A stretch of 51,454 nt of DNA, from positions 1-51,454 of the forward strand of contig JAGWVN010000015.1 in NCBI GenBank assembly GCA_018970865.1, read 5' to 3'. The position numbers and the translations under genes are program-made. This document shows positions 1 through 9,397 of the stretch, piece after piece. How positions within the stretch are numbered: the stretch's first letter is position 1; every line of letters begins with the position of its first letter. The notes beneath the pieces were generated by a model. The model did no database searches. It saw only the letters and a list, made by a program, of their open reading frames with translations, and was not told where the DNA came from. This stretch comes from Betaproteobacteria bacterium (GTDB taxonomy: Bacteria; Pseudomonadota; Gammaproteobacteria; Burkholderiales; Burkholderiaceae_E).

Positions 1-378
1 GGCCGCCTTCTTGCGGTGGTAGGGGGCGTTCGGCCGGGCGCGGCCGCTGGCCTGCCCGTCGCCGGCCTGAGACCCGGCAGGAGCCGGGCGCCACACCACC
101 AGCAGCTTGCCGATGTGCTGCACCGGCGCGCTGCCGGTGCGCGCGCAGATCTCGGCGAGCATGGCGGCGCGCGCCTCGCGGTCATCGCCCAGCACCCGGA
201 TCTTGATCAGCTGGTGGCTGACCAGCCCGCGCTCCACCTCGGCGAGCACCGCCGGGGTGAGCCCGTCCTGGCCGATCATCACCACCGGCTTGAGCGGGTG
301 GGCCTGCGCCTTGAGCGCCTTGCGGGCGGCGGCGTCGAGCGTCGGCGCGCCGACGGGTCCTTCGGTAGGGTCATCCAT
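1..378 (-). CDS. yhbY: YhbY-family CRM-domain RNA-binding protein (3' end outside window)
   Basis: Small RNA-binding protein of the CRM domain family, associated with the large ribosomal subunit precursor in E. coli. The frame opens at ATG 378-376 and runs off the left edge, so about 126 residues are visible and the C-terminus is missing. It reads [14 protein letters not shown], then [16 protein letters not shown] and the CRM signature GQDGLT (family GxxG loop), then [13 protein letters not shown] and a GKLLVVWRP strand. A basic, low-complexity tail ([15 protein letters not shown]) reaches the edge. It diverges from rlmE with 86 bp between the two starts, the usual betaproteobacterial arrangement and consistent with a shared role in 50S biogenesis. 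Confidence 0.88.
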   Translation of the reverse strand, partial: MDDPTEGPVGAPTLDAAARKALKAQAHPLKPVVMIGQDGLTPAVLAEVERGLVSHQLIKIRVLGDDREARAAMLAEICARTGSAPVQHIGKLLVVWRPAPAGSQAGDGQASGRARPNAPYHRKKAA

Positions 379-464
379 GCGTGGATTCTATCGGTCTCGC
401 GCCCGGGCGGGCGGATAATGGCGGCTGCCCCTCACCGCGCGCGCCCGTCGCGCCCCCGCGCCGC

Positions 465-1172
465 ATGGCCAAGAACCGCTTCAGCAAGGCCTGGCTGGAC
501 CAGCACCGCAACGACCCCTATGTCAAGCAGGCGCAGGCCCGCGGCTATCGCTCGCGCGCGGCCTTCAAGCTGATCGAGATCGACCAGGAAGACCGTCTCA
601 TCCGACCGGGCAGCCTGGTGGTCGACCTCGGCAGCACCCCCGGCGCCTGGAGCCAGGTGCTGCGCGAGCGGCTGGCCACCGGCGCCGGCGGCATCCGCGG
701 CCGCATCGTCGCGCTCGATCTGCTGCCCATGGACCCGATCGCCGATGTCGAGTTCCTGCTCGGCGATTTCCGCGAGGACGCGGTGCTCGCCGAGCTCTCG
801 GCCCGCCTGGGCGGCGAGCGGGCCGACCTGATCGTCTCCGACATGGCGCCCAATCTCTCGGGGGTGGCCACCGCCGACGCGGCGCGCATGGCTGACCTGA
901 TCGAGCTTGCCGTTGCCTTCGCGATCGACCACCTCAAGCCCGAGGGCGCGCTGCTGGTCAAATGCTTCCACGGCAGCGGCTACAGCCAGCTGGTGGAGCG
1001 CTTCAAGCAGGTCTTCCTGCGGGTGGCGCCACGCAAGCCCAAGGCCTCCCGGGACAAGTCCGCCGAGACCTACCTGCTCGGTCGCGGCCTGAAGCCGGCG
1101 GCGCTCGCGCAGGCCCGCCAGCAGGCCCAAACCGCGCCGGTTCCCCCGGCTCCGTTGGTCGGTCCGGTGTAA
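465..1172 (+). CDS. rlmE: 23S rRNA (uridine-2552-2'-O)-methyltransferase RlmE (FtsJ/RrmJ)
   Basis: SAM-dependent enzyme that 2'-O-methylates U2552 of 23S rRNA late in 50S assembly. I start it at ATG 465 ([14 protein letters not shown]), which matches family N-termini; the longer in-frame extension to 381 looks non-coding. At 235 aa it is slightly longer than E. coli RlmE (209 aa) because of an Ala/Pro/Gln-rich tail. The K-D-K-E catalytic tetrad is present: K35 (RAAFKL), D126 (SDMAPN), K166 (LLVKCFHG) and E201 (KSAETYLL). The SAM loop is [13 protein letters not shown]. It lies 95 bp upstream of ftsH, the classic order. Confidence 0.95.
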   Translation: MAKNRFSKAWLDQHRNDPYVKQAQARGYRSRAAFKLIEIDQEDRLIRPGSLVVDLGSTPGAWSQVLRERLATGAGGIRGRIVALDLLPMDPIADVEFLLGDFREDAVLAELSARLGGERADLIVSDMAPNLSGVATADAARMADLIELAVAFAIDHLKPEGALLVKCFHGSGYSQLVERFKQVFLRVAPRKPKASRDKSAETYLLGRGLKPAALAQARQQAQTAPVPPAPLVGPV

Positions 1173-1202
1173 GCCCCATACGGATCAACGACTTATCCTG
1201 CA

Positions 1203-1239
1203 CTTGCGGCTGGCGGCAACGCCCCAATCTGCGTAGAAT
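1203..1239 (+). promoter_or_regulatory. Candidate sigma-32 (RpoH)-type promoter for ftsH
   Basis: CTTGCGG (1203-1209) and CCCCAATCT (1222-1230) are separated by 12 bp. This resembles the heat-shock consensus CTTGAAA-N(11-16)-CCCCATnT. An overlapping sigma-70-like TAGAAT lies at 1234-1239 but has no good -35 box. Transcription would start near 1237, about 30 bp before the ftsH GTG. E. coli ftsH is heat-shock controlled, which supports the reading, but no transcript data exist here. Confidence 0.42.
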
Positions 1240-1267
1240 CCTTCTGCTGGAAAAGGAGCATTCCTAA

Positions 1268-3166
1268 GTGAACAATGTGTTCTCAAAGGCCGCGGTCTGG
1301 CTGGTCATCGCCCTGGTGCTGTTCACCGTCTTCAAGCAGTTCGACGGTCGTCAGGCCCGCGGCGGAGACATGCCGTATTCCCAATTCATGGCCGAGGCCC
1401 GCGAGGGGCGCATCGACAGCGTCACCATCGACGGTCGCACGCTGCGCGCCCGCACCAAGGACAACAAGTCCGTCACGGTGTTCTCGCCCAGCGACCCCTG
1501 GATGGTCGGCGACCTCATGAAGTTCGGCGTCCAGGTCAACGCCAAACCCGAGGAAGAGCAGTCGCTGCTGCTCAACATCTTCGTCTCGTGGTTCCCCATG
1601 CTGCTGCTGATCGGCGTCTGGGTGTTCTTCATGCGACAGATGCAGGGCGGGGGTCGCGGCGGCGCCTTCTCCTTCGGCAAGAGCCGCGCCCGCCTGCTCG
1701 ATGAAAGCAACAACAGCATCACCTTCGCCGATGTCGCCGGCTGCGACGAAGCCAAGGAAGATGTCCGCGAACTGGTCGAGTTCCTGCGTGACCCGTCCAA
1801 GTTCCAGAAGCTCGGCGGGCGCATCCCCCGCGGCGTGCTCATGGTCGGCTCGCCCGGCACCGGCAAGACCCTGCTCGCCAAGGCCATCGCCGGCGAAGCC
1901 AAGGTTCCGTTCTTCTCCATCTCCGGCTCTGATTTCGTCGAGATGTTCGTCGGCGTGGGCGCGGCCCGCGTTCGCGACATGTTCGAGAACGCCAAGAAGC
2001 ACGCGCCCTGCATCCTGTTCATCGACGAGATCGACGCCGTCGGTCGTCAGCGCGGCGCCGGTCTGGGCGGCGGCAACGATGAACGCGAGCAGACCCTCAA
2101 CCAGCTGCTTGTCGAGATGGACGGCTTCGAGACCGGCCAGGGCGTGATCGTGATCGCCGCCACCAACCGCCCCGATGTGCTCGATCCCGCCCTGCTGCGT
2201 CCCGGCCGCTTCGACCGCCAGGTGGTGGTGCCGCTGCCCGACATCCGCGGTCGCGAGCAGATCCTGAACGTGCACATCCGCAAGGTGCCCATCGGCCCCG
2301 ATGTCCGGGCCGATCTCCTCGCCCGCGGCACGCCCGGCTTCTCGGGTGCTGATCTCGCCAACCTGGTGAACGAGGCCGCGCTGTTTGCCGCGCGTCGCTC
2401 CGCCCGCCTGGTCGAGATGATCGATTTCGAGCGGGCCAAGGACAAGATCATCATGGGCGCCGAGCGCCGCTCGCTGATCATGCCCGAGGAAGAGCGCCGC
2501 AACACCGCCTACCACGAGTCGGGTCATGCCATCGTGGCCAAGCTGCTGCCCAAGACCGACCCCGTCCACAAGGTCACCATCATTCCGCGCGGCCGGGCGC
2601 TGGGCGTCACCATGCAGCTGCCCGAGCAGGATCGCTACAGCATGGACCGCGATCGCATGCTGAACACCATCGCGGTGCTCTTCGGCGGACGGATCGCCGA
2701 GGAACTGTTCATGAAGCAGATGACCACCGGCGCCTCCAATGACTTCGAGCGCGCCACCGCCATGGCGCGCGACATGGTCACCCGCTACGGCATGAGCGAT
2801 GTCATGGGGCCCATGGTGTACGCCGAGAACGAGGGCGAGATCTTCCTGGGCCGCTCCATCACCAAGACCACCAATGTGTCGGAAGACACCATGCGCAAGG
2901 TCGACTCCGAGATCCGGCGCATCATCGACGAGCAGTACGCGGTGGCGCGGCGCATCCTGGAAGACAACCGCGACAAGGTCGAGGCCATGACCGCCGCGCT
3001 TCTCGACTGGGAAACCATCGACGCGGACCAGATCGACGACATCTGCAGCGGCCGTCCGCCGCGCCCCCCCAAGGAGCGCTCCGGCGGCACCGGTGGCACC
3101 GGCGGTTCGTCGGGCACCGCGCCCACCGTGGCGCCCAACGCGCCGGCGGCGCCCGCCGCGCAGTAG
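1268..3166 (+). CDS. ftsH: ATP-dependent zinc metalloprotease FtsH (primary copy)
   Basis: Membrane-anchored AAA+ protease that degrades membrane and regulatory proteins. The start is GTG 1268, preceded by AAGGAG (1253-1258) at good spacing. The 632 aa contain TM1 about 8-24, a periplasmic domain, TM2 about 103-122, Walker A GSPGTGKT at 194-201, Walker B FIDEID, pore motif MFVGVG and the arginine-finger segment RPGRFDR. The zinc site is H416-E-S-G-H420 with the third-ligand region SNDFERA. The C-terminus is a Gly/Pro/Ala-rich tail (residues about 595-632) typical of betaproteobacterial FtsH. It lies between rlmE and folP, is complete, and is the housekeeping copy; a divergent paralogue lies at 27029-28861. 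Confidence 0.97.
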   Translation: MNNVFSKAAVWLVIALVLFTVFKQFDGRQARGGDMPYSQFMAEAREGRIDSVTIDGRTLRARTKDNKSVTVFSPSDPWMVGDLMKFGVQVNAKPEEEQSLLLNIFVSWFPMLLLIGVWVFFMRQMQGGGRGGAFSFGKSRARLLDESNNSITFADVAGCDEAKEDVRELVEFLRDPSKFQKLGGRIPRGVLMVGSPGTGKTLLAKAIAGEAKVPFFSISGSDFVEMFVGVGAARVRDMFENAKKHAPCILFIDEIDAVGRQRGAGLGGGNDEREQTLNQLLVEMDGFETGQGVIVIAATNRPDVLDPALLRPGRFDRQVVVPLPDIRGREQILNVHIRKVPIGPDVRADLLARGTPGFSGADLANLVNEAALFAARRSARLVEMIDFERAKDKIIMGAERRSLIMPEEERRNTAYHESGHAIVAKLLPKTDPVHKVTIIPRGRALGVTMQLPEQDRYSMDRDRMLNTIAVLFGGRIAEELFMKQMTTGASNDFERATAMARDMVTRYGMSDVMGPMVYAENEGEIFLGRSITKTTNVSEDTMRKVDSEIRRIIDEQYAVARRILEDNRDKVEAMTAALLDWETIDADQIDDICSGRPPRPPKERSGGTGGTGGSSGTAPTVAPNAPAAPAAQ

Positions 3167-3173
3167 GTCCAGC

Positions 3174-3198
3174 GCCCGGCCCTCGCGGCCGGGCCTTT
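3174..3198 (+). terminator. Hairpin after ftsH, possible rho-independent terminator
   Basis: An 8-bp perfect stem GCCCGGCC (3174-3181) / GGCCGGGC (3187-3194) has a 5-nt CTCGC loop and is followed by CTTTCC. It begins 8 bp after the ftsH stop. The U-tract is short, so it may attenuate rather than fully terminate before folP. Confidence 0.5.
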
Positions 3199-3216
3199 CC
3201 GGTTCCCTGCTCAGCC

Positions 3217-4095
3217 GTGTCGGCTTCCTCGTTCCTGCAATGCGGCCGCTTCCGGCTGCCGCTTGACGAGCCGCGGGTGATGGGGGTGCTGAACCTCACG
3301 CCCGATTCCTTCCATGCCGGCGCGCGGCATCCTGGCCCTGATCAGGCGCTTGCCCGCGCGCGGGTCATGCTCGAGGAGGGCGCGCATCTGCTCGACATCG
3401 GCGCCGAGTCCACCCGGCCCGGCGCCGAGCCGGTGTCGGCCGAGACGGAATGGGCCCGGCTCGCGCCGGTGCTCGAGGCCCTGAGGGGGTTTCCGGTGCC
3501 GGTCTCGGTGGACACCCGCCGGCCCGAGGTGATGCGCCGTGCGCTCGCCCTGGGCGTCGACATGATCAACGATGTCTCGGGTTTCACCCATCCCGACGCG
3601 CTGGCGGTGGTGGCGCCGTCGGCCGCCGGCTTGTGCGTCATGCACATGGCGGGCGAGCCGGCCACCATGCAGCATTCCCCGGCCTACCAGGATGTGGTTG
3701 CGCAGGTCGGCGGATTTCTCGCGACGCAGGCCGGCCGGCTGATGGCGGCGGGGGTTGTGCCCGAGCGGCTGACGCTCGATCCGGGCATCGGTTTTGGCAA
3801 GCGCACCGAGGACAACCTCGCCCTCATGCGCCGTCTGCCCGAGCTTGCGCCGGCCTGCGCCGCCCTGCCCGGCGGCCATCTGCCGCTGCTGGTGGGGCTC
3901 TCGCGCAAGTCCTTCATCGGCGCGCTCACCGGGCGTGATCGCACCGCCGACCGTCTCGCCGGCAGCCTCGCCGGCGCAATCGCTGCAGCGGCGGCGGGTG
4001 CGAAGATCCTGCGCGTGCACGATGTGGCCGCCACGGTCGACGCGCTCGCGGTCTGGCGGGCCCTGCGGCCGTCGGCCTGCGCCGCCCTTCACTGA
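3217..4095 (+). CDS. folP: Dihydropteroate synthase FolP
   Basis: Condenses 6-hydroxymethyl-7,8-dihydropterin pyrophosphate with p-aminobenzoate in folate synthesis; cytoplasmic and the sulfonamide target. The start is GTG 3217. The 292-aa TIM barrel shows the DHPS signatures in order: [56 protein letters not shown] and the C-terminal [12 protein letters not shown]. Length and motifs are normal. It sits 50 bp after ftsH and 19 bp before glmM, the conserved folP-glmM pair, so the two are probably co-transcribed. Confidence 0.96.
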   Translation: MSASSFLQCGRFRLPLDEPRVMGVLNLTPDSFHAGARHPGPDQALARARVMLEEGAHLLDIGAESTRPGAEPVSAETEWARLAPVLEALRGFPVPVSVDTRRPEVMRRALALGVDMINDVSGFTHPDALAVVAPSAAGLCVMHMAGEPATMQHSPAYQDVVAQVGGFLATQAGRLMAAGVVPERLTLDPGIGFGKRTEDNLALMRRLPELAPACAALPGGHLPLLVGLSRKSFIGALTGRDRTADRLAGSLAGAIAAAAAGAKILRVHDVAATVDALAVWRALRPSACAALH

Positions 4096-4114
4096 CTTCT
4101 TCGGAACCCTCTCC

Positions 4115-5446
<1,332 letters not shown>

Positions 5447-5510
5447 TCGGCGTCGCGGCACGGCCCGATGCATGGTTCCGGGCCCGCGTCGGTTCGCCCC
5501 GGAAATGCGC

Positions 5511-5526
5511 TACAATCCGCCTCCTC
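5511..5526 (+). promoter_or_regulatory. -10 element and GC-rich discriminator of the tRNA operon
   Basis: TACAAT (5511-5516) is a 4-5/6 match to the sigma-70 -10 box and is followed by a C/G-rich discriminator immediately before the tRNA-Pro 5' end at 5527. I see no convincing -35 at 16-18 bp spacing. GC-rich discriminators are typical of stringently controlled stable-RNA promoters. Confidence 0.5.
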
Positions 5527-5603
<77 letters not shown>

Positions 5604-5655
5604 GGCTCCTGGCCCGCCTTGCCGAACCTGGGCTGCCCCCGTGTCCGACGGAGTG

Positions 5656-5732
<77 letters not shown>

Positions 5733-5809
5733 GTGGCAGCGCCGCAAGGTGTCTGATCCGGCCGGTGTGTTTTCGGGTGCCGTGCATGCGTGTGTGCCGG
5801 TGCCCCGGT

Positions 5810-5886
5810 GGTGGCTGTAGCTCAGTTGGTAGAGTCCCGGATTGTGATTCCGGTTGTCGTGGGTTCGAGTCCCATCAGCCACCCCA
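5810..5886 (+). tRNA. tRNA-His (anticodon GTG)
   Basis: A cloverleaf with acceptor GTGGCTG (5811-5817) paired to CAGCCAC (5876-5882), discriminator C5883 and encoded CCA (5884-5886). G5810 supplies the G-1 residue, opposite C73, that histidyl-tRNA synthetase requires. The anticodon stem CCGGA/TCCGG encloses TTGTGAT, with GTG at 5844-5846. Confidence 0.96.
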
Positions 5887-5930
5887 TTCAAACCAGCCAG
5901 ATCCCCGAAGGGGGCGCGGCCAACGGGCTG

Positions 5931-6839
5931 TCAGCCCGCCCGTACCGTGAGCCCTTCCGGCAGCAGCACCTCGATGGGGCCGTACCGGCCGGGTGACTCG
6001 AAGTAGGTTGACGGATAGGCATCGGCGGGCGCACCGCCGAGCCGGTTGGCCAGCGTGCTCAGCACGAGTTCCTTCACCAGCGTTTCCCCGGTCTTGCCGT
6101 TGAACAGGATGGGGTCGGCTGCCGCGAGGCTGCGCGCGATGTCGCTGATCAGCGGCTCGCTCAGCCTGCCGATGTGCGCGCGCACGCGGTCCGCGTCGAA
6201 GCTGCCCAGCACGATCCGCAGGCGCGGGATGACGAGCTCGGCGTCCCGCAGGCGCAGCGTCAGCGGGCTCGAGAGAAGCTCGACGGTGCGCGCCTCGAGA
6301 TCGACGGCCGCCTCCGCGATCGCGCCGGCGCGAAGCGCGGGCGCGGCCTGCAGCAGGGCCTGCTTGCGCGCGTACAGCTCCCGCAGCCGGGCCTCGGGCA
6401 GGCCGCCGCCGGTGAAGGCCTGGCGGATGGAATGCAGTTCGGTCTGGGCGTCGGCCTTCGGGCTGGCGAGCCACATCGCGAGCCCGATCACGCCGCCGAT
6501 CACGACAGCCACGAGGAGCGCCCGACCGCCCAGGAGGCTCGTTCGGGTCGAGAGCCTGGCGGTCGGTCGCGCCGCCGGTTTCTGCCGGCGGATGACTGTG
6601 GCGGCCTCAGGGGGGGGCGGTGTCGTCGGACCGATGGCCAGATCGCGGTCGTAGGCCGCGCGCCGGACGGGGTCGGACAGCACCTCGTACGCCACGGTGA
6701 TCTCGGCGGCGCGTCGCGCGGCTGCGGGGTCATCCGGCCGGCGATCCGGATGAAAGCGCTGCATCAGGCTGCGGTAGGCCGCCCGGATGACTTCCGGACT
6801 CGCCTGCCGGCTGATTTCCAGGGTGTCGTAGTGCGTCAC
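5931..6839 (-). CDS. Membrane-anchored J-domain protein with canonical HPD
   Basis: A 302-aa type III J-protein. The J domain occupies residues 1-68 (HYDTLEISRQAS, then HPD at 30-32, then EVLSDPVRRAAYDRD), so it should stimulate a DnaK/Hsp70 ATPase. A Pro-rich linker (70-95), one TM helix (about 105-125) and a C-terminal domain of about 175 residues follow; I do not recognise that domain. The N-terminal J domain should be cytosolic. It has no G/F-rich region or zinc fingers, so it is not DnaJ or CbpA. It is the last gene of a three-gene minus-strand unit, starting 6 bp after the lipoprotein stop. J-family assignment is firm; client and role are unknown. Confidence 0.85.
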   Translation of the reverse strand: MTHYDTLEISRQASPEVIRAAYRSLMQRFHPDRRPDDPAAARRAAEITVAYEVLSDPVRRAAYDRDLAIGPTTPPPPEAATVIRRQKPAARPTARLSTRTSLLGGRALLVAVVIGGVIGLAMWLASPKADAQTELHSIRQAFTGGGLPEARLRELYARKQALLQAAPALRAGAIAEAAVDLEARTVELLSSPLTLRLRDAELVIPRLRIVLGSFDADRVRAHIGRLSEPLISDIARSLAAADPILFNGKTGETLVKELVLSTLANRLGGAPADAYPSTYFESPGRYGPIEVLLPEGLTVRAG

Positions 6840-6845
6840 GGCGGC

Positions 6846-7184
6846 TCAGCGCAGTCGGTCGAACCGGGTCAGCGATCCATCCTGCTCGCGCAGTTCGAAC
6901 CGATGTTCCCCCGCCGACACGACCGGATTGCGGTCATGCAGCAGCCGGCCGTCGCCCATGCGCACGCTCCATAGCAGGCTGCGGTCCTCGAGCCGCCACA
7001 CCCCGTACTGCAGCACTCGCCCATCCTCGCCCCGGATTTCCCAGGCGCCATCGGGCTGCAGGTGGATCGGAGTGGCCAGGCGGGACGACTTCCAGGCACC
7101 GGCAAACTGGTCTGCCTTCAATGCCGGCTGGCAGGCCACCAGCCCCATCGCGGTCAACGCCCAGAGGGCGATGCGCGGCGTCAT
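6846..7184 (-). CDS. Small predicted lipoprotein, unknown function
   Basis: 112 aa starting at ATG 7184 (MTPRIALWALTAMG); a TTG six codons upstream overlaps the previous stop and is an alternative start. Residues 1-17 form a lipoprotein signal peptide ending in lipobox LVAC with lipidated C18. The mature part is about 95 residues of alternating strands (FAGAWKSS, HLQPDGAWEIRG, YGVWRLEDRSLLWSVRM, HRFELREQDGSLTRFDRL). It resembles small all-beta lipocalin-like domains, though I cannot name a family. It lies between two membrane J/J-like genes with almost no spacing, which implies a shared function. Confidence 0.72.
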   Translation of the reverse strand: MTPRIALWALTAMGLVACQPALKADQFAGAWKSSRLATPIHLQPDGAWEIRGEDGRVLQYGVWRLEDRSLLWSVRMGDGRLLHDRNPVVSAGEHRFELREQDGSLTRFDRLR

Positions 7185-7198
7185 CTCGCGGCCAGCGC

Positions 7199-8113
7199 TC
7201 AACGCAGCTGGCGCTGCTCGCGGAGTTGCCGGATCTGCAGCTCGATGCGCGCGCGTTCCCGATCGCTTCGGGCCTCCTGCAGCTCGAGCTGCAGTTCTTC
7301 TTCCCGGTACTTGAGCTCGAGGTCGCGCGCGGCTCGCTGACGCGCCTCGTATTCCGCGTTGCGGCGAGCCATCTCGGCAGCCCGGCGATCCTGCTCGGCG
7401 CGCTCGCCGAGCTGGCGCCAGTCACTCTGCCAGCGGCGTTCCGCCTCCTCGCGCGCGCGCTTCTCCTGTTCGGCCAGTCGCGCTTCGTTTTCCTGGCGCC
7501 GCCGCTCGGTCTCGAGGAGTTCGAGCTCGGCGATGTTCGCCGGCCTGACCCCGTAGGTGCGGTGGTATTCCTCGAGGCGGATCTGTTCCGCGGCCTTGGC
7601 CTCGATCTCGGCACGCTTGTCGATCGAGCCGACCGCCGCGCATCGCGTGATTCCGAAAGCCAGCACGCCGATCAGGGTGAGCAGGCCGATCGCGCGGACA
7701 AGGAGCTTGGTGGCATCAAGGACTCGGGTGGCAGCCGCGGGGCCGGGCGTGGCAAACGCATCGAGCTCGGCGCGCGCAAGCATGGCGTCGGCCCGCAAGG
7801 ACAAGGCGTCGGCGCGCAGGCCGAGCGCATCGGCCCGTGCCTGTTCCCGCCTGGCCAGCGGACTGCCCGCTGCCGCGGCCCGCGCACGGGCCTTGGCCTC
7901 GAGTTCGGCGTCGTAACGGGCGCGCAGGAACGGATCGACGAGGGTGTCGCTGGCCACCTGGAGCAACTGCTGCCGCTCGCTGAATTCCAGGTGGGTCAGC
8001 TGGGCACGCCGGCTCTCGAGCACAGCCATCTCGCGCTCGAAGGCGGACCTGACCTCCATTTCGCCCGCCGTTGGCGGCACGCCAAGGATCTGATAGAGCG
8101 TCAATCGGGGCAT
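7199..8113 (-). CDS. Membrane protein with degenerate J-like domain and coiled coil
   Basis: 304 aa from ATG 8113 (MPRLTLYQILGVPP); the longer open frame upstream is not coding. Residues 1-72 look like a J domain at both ends (YQILGVPPTAGEMEVRSAF and SDTLVDPFLRARYDAEL), but the HPD loop is replaced by a charged helix (VLESRRAQL), so Hsp70 stimulation is not expected. Residues about 92-115 contain an ADALxLR heptad repeat, a TM helix spans about 138-157, and residues 165-304 form a long Glu/Arg-rich coiled coil. It is the first gene of the trio with the lipoprotein and the HPD-containing J protein. Function unknown; it may be a scaffold or partner of the second J protein. Confidence 0.75.
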   Translation of the reverse strand: MPRLTLYQILGVPPTAGEMEVRSAFEREMAVLESRRAQLTHLEFSERQQLLQVASDTLVDPFLRARYDAELEAKARARAAAAGSPLARREQARADALGLRADALSLRADAMLARAELDAFATPGPAAATRVLDATKLLVRAIGLLTLIGVLAFGITRCAAVGSIDKRAEIEAKAAEQIRLEEYHRTYGVRPANIAELELLETERRRQENEARLAEQEKRAREEAERRWQSDWRQLGERAEQDRRAAEMARRNAEYEARQRAARDLELKYREEELQLELQEARSDRERARIELQIRQLREQRQLR

Positions 8114-8190
8114 CGCGCGGATCCCTGCGTGTTCGGTAAACCTGGATTCAGCGGTGAGCGCGGCGCCGGCAGGCACAGCAGATCGAGTCG

Positions 8191-8196
8191 AGTATA
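8191..8196 (-). promoter_or_regulatory. Possible -10 box of the J-protein trio
   Basis: TATACT on the minus strand lies 78 bp upstream of the ATG at 8113, in the 190-bp gap after the hydrolase-LuxR gene. No clear -35 lies at standard spacing, so this is only a weak candidate. Nothing else in the gap stands out. Confidence 0.25.
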
Positions 8197-8303
8197 TCGG
8201 CGAGAGCCGGCGCCCGGCGAGGCGTCCGGCGCCTTGCGCAGGCCGTTCATGCGGTCGAGGCGTCTGTCCGGTGGCTCGTCCCCGGGCGGCGCCCGCAGCC
8301 CGG

Positions 8304-9365
8304 CTACAGACCCAGCTCCCGGGCCCGCACCACCGCGCGGGCGCGATTGTCGACGCCGAGCTTGCCGTAGAGCGCCGACAGCGCGTTGCGCACCGTCTTG
8401 TCGGCCACCCCGAGATGGGCGGCGATCTGGGCGTTGTCCAGGCCCTGCGCGACCAGGCCCGCGAGCGCCCGCTCGCGCCGGGTGAGCCTCGGCGCCCGGG
8501 CCGCGCCGCACACGAACTCGACCACCGCGTCGCAGAAGCGCCTGAAGGCGGGCTCGTGGCCCAGGGGCACATGGTTGCTGGAGGGCAGGGATTCGAAGCG
8601 CGCCTCCGGGATGCTGGCCGCGATGGCGTGACCGAGTTCCACCGGCGTGACCCGGTCGCCTTCGCAGTGCAGCACCAGGGTGGGCGCGCGCACCCGCGGC
8701 GCGAGCGGGCGGACATCCACCTCGGCGCGGGCGCGCATGATCTCGGCGGCGCGGGGGCCGTCGCAGCTGCGCCGCTGCTGCTCGTTCAGGCCCTCGCGCA
8801 CCTCCGGCGGCGCGGCGGGCACGAACCGGCTGGTGAAGAACTCGCGCACGGCCGGGTCGTTGCGTCCCCAGCCCAGCTCCACCAGCCGCCATTGCGCCTC
8901 GAGGAAGGCCCGTTCCTCGGCGGTGGCGCAGCGGTGCAGGGCGCCGTGGAGGTAGCCGCCGAGCAGCACCAGGTGAGACACCCGCTCGGGATGGCGCACC
9001 GCATACGCGATCGCGACGGCGGCCGCGCCGCTGGTGCCGAGCAGCGCCACCTGGCGCTCGCCGGTGGCCTCGATCACCGCCTCGAGCTCTTCCAGCCAGG
9101 CCTCCAGGCTGCGGGGCCGGGCATCGTCACCCGACAGGCCGCAGCCGCGTTCGTCATAGCGCACCAGCCGGAAGGCGCGGCTCAGCGACTCGACCCAGGG
9201 GCCCCAGACCGGCGAGCGGGTGTCGTATTCGACATGGGTGAGCCAGTGCGCGACCCGCACCAGCACGGGGGCGTCGCGACGGCCGCTGCGGGTCCAGGCG
9301 ATGCGGGCGCCCGAGGACAGCGCCGCGAAGCGGAACTCCTGGCCAGACGCCGGCAACCCGCTCAT
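8304..9365 (-). CDS. Alpha/beta-hydrolase fused to a LuxR-type helix-turn-helix
   Basis: 353 aa with two domains. Residues 10-285 are an alpha/beta-hydrolase fold with a complete triad: S112 in LLGTSGAAAV, D237 in HCEGDRVTP and H265 in SSNHVPLGH. The oxyanion/cap segment is RYDERGCGLSGD. Residues 293-353 are a LuxR/NarL-type HTH (LTRRERALAGLVAQGLDN, IAAHLGVADKTVRNALSALY, KLGV-NRARAVVRARELGL). The layout suggests a one-component regulator that senses, or cleaves, an ester or lactone-like ligand. It stands alone, with the Bug-family gene 32 bp upstream of its start on the same strand. DNA target and ligand are unknown. Confidence 0.85.
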   Translation of the reverse strand: MSGLPASGQEFRFAALSSGARIAWTRSGRRDAPVLVRVAHWLTHVEYDTRSPVWGPWVESLSRAFRLVRYDERGCGLSGDDARPRSLEAWLEELEAVIEATGERQVALLGTSGAAAVAIAYAVRHPERVSHLVLLGGYLHGALHRCATAEERAFLEAQWRLVELGWGRNDPAVREFFTSRFVPAAPPEVREGLNEQQRRSCDGPRAAEIMRARAEVDVRPLAPRVRAPTLVLHCEGDRVTPVELGHAIAASIPEARFESLPSSNHVPLGHEPAFRRFCDAVVEFVCGAARAPRLTRRERALAGLVAQGLDNAQIAAHLGVADKTVRNALSALYGKLGVDNRARAVVRARELGL

Positions 9366-9397
9366 GGCCGGCAGTGACAGACCACGGCCGCGCCGGC

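Noticed and set aside
5903..5914. CCCC-GAA-GGGG hairpin after tRNA-His as terminator
   Set aside because: The stem is only 4 bp, with no U-run.
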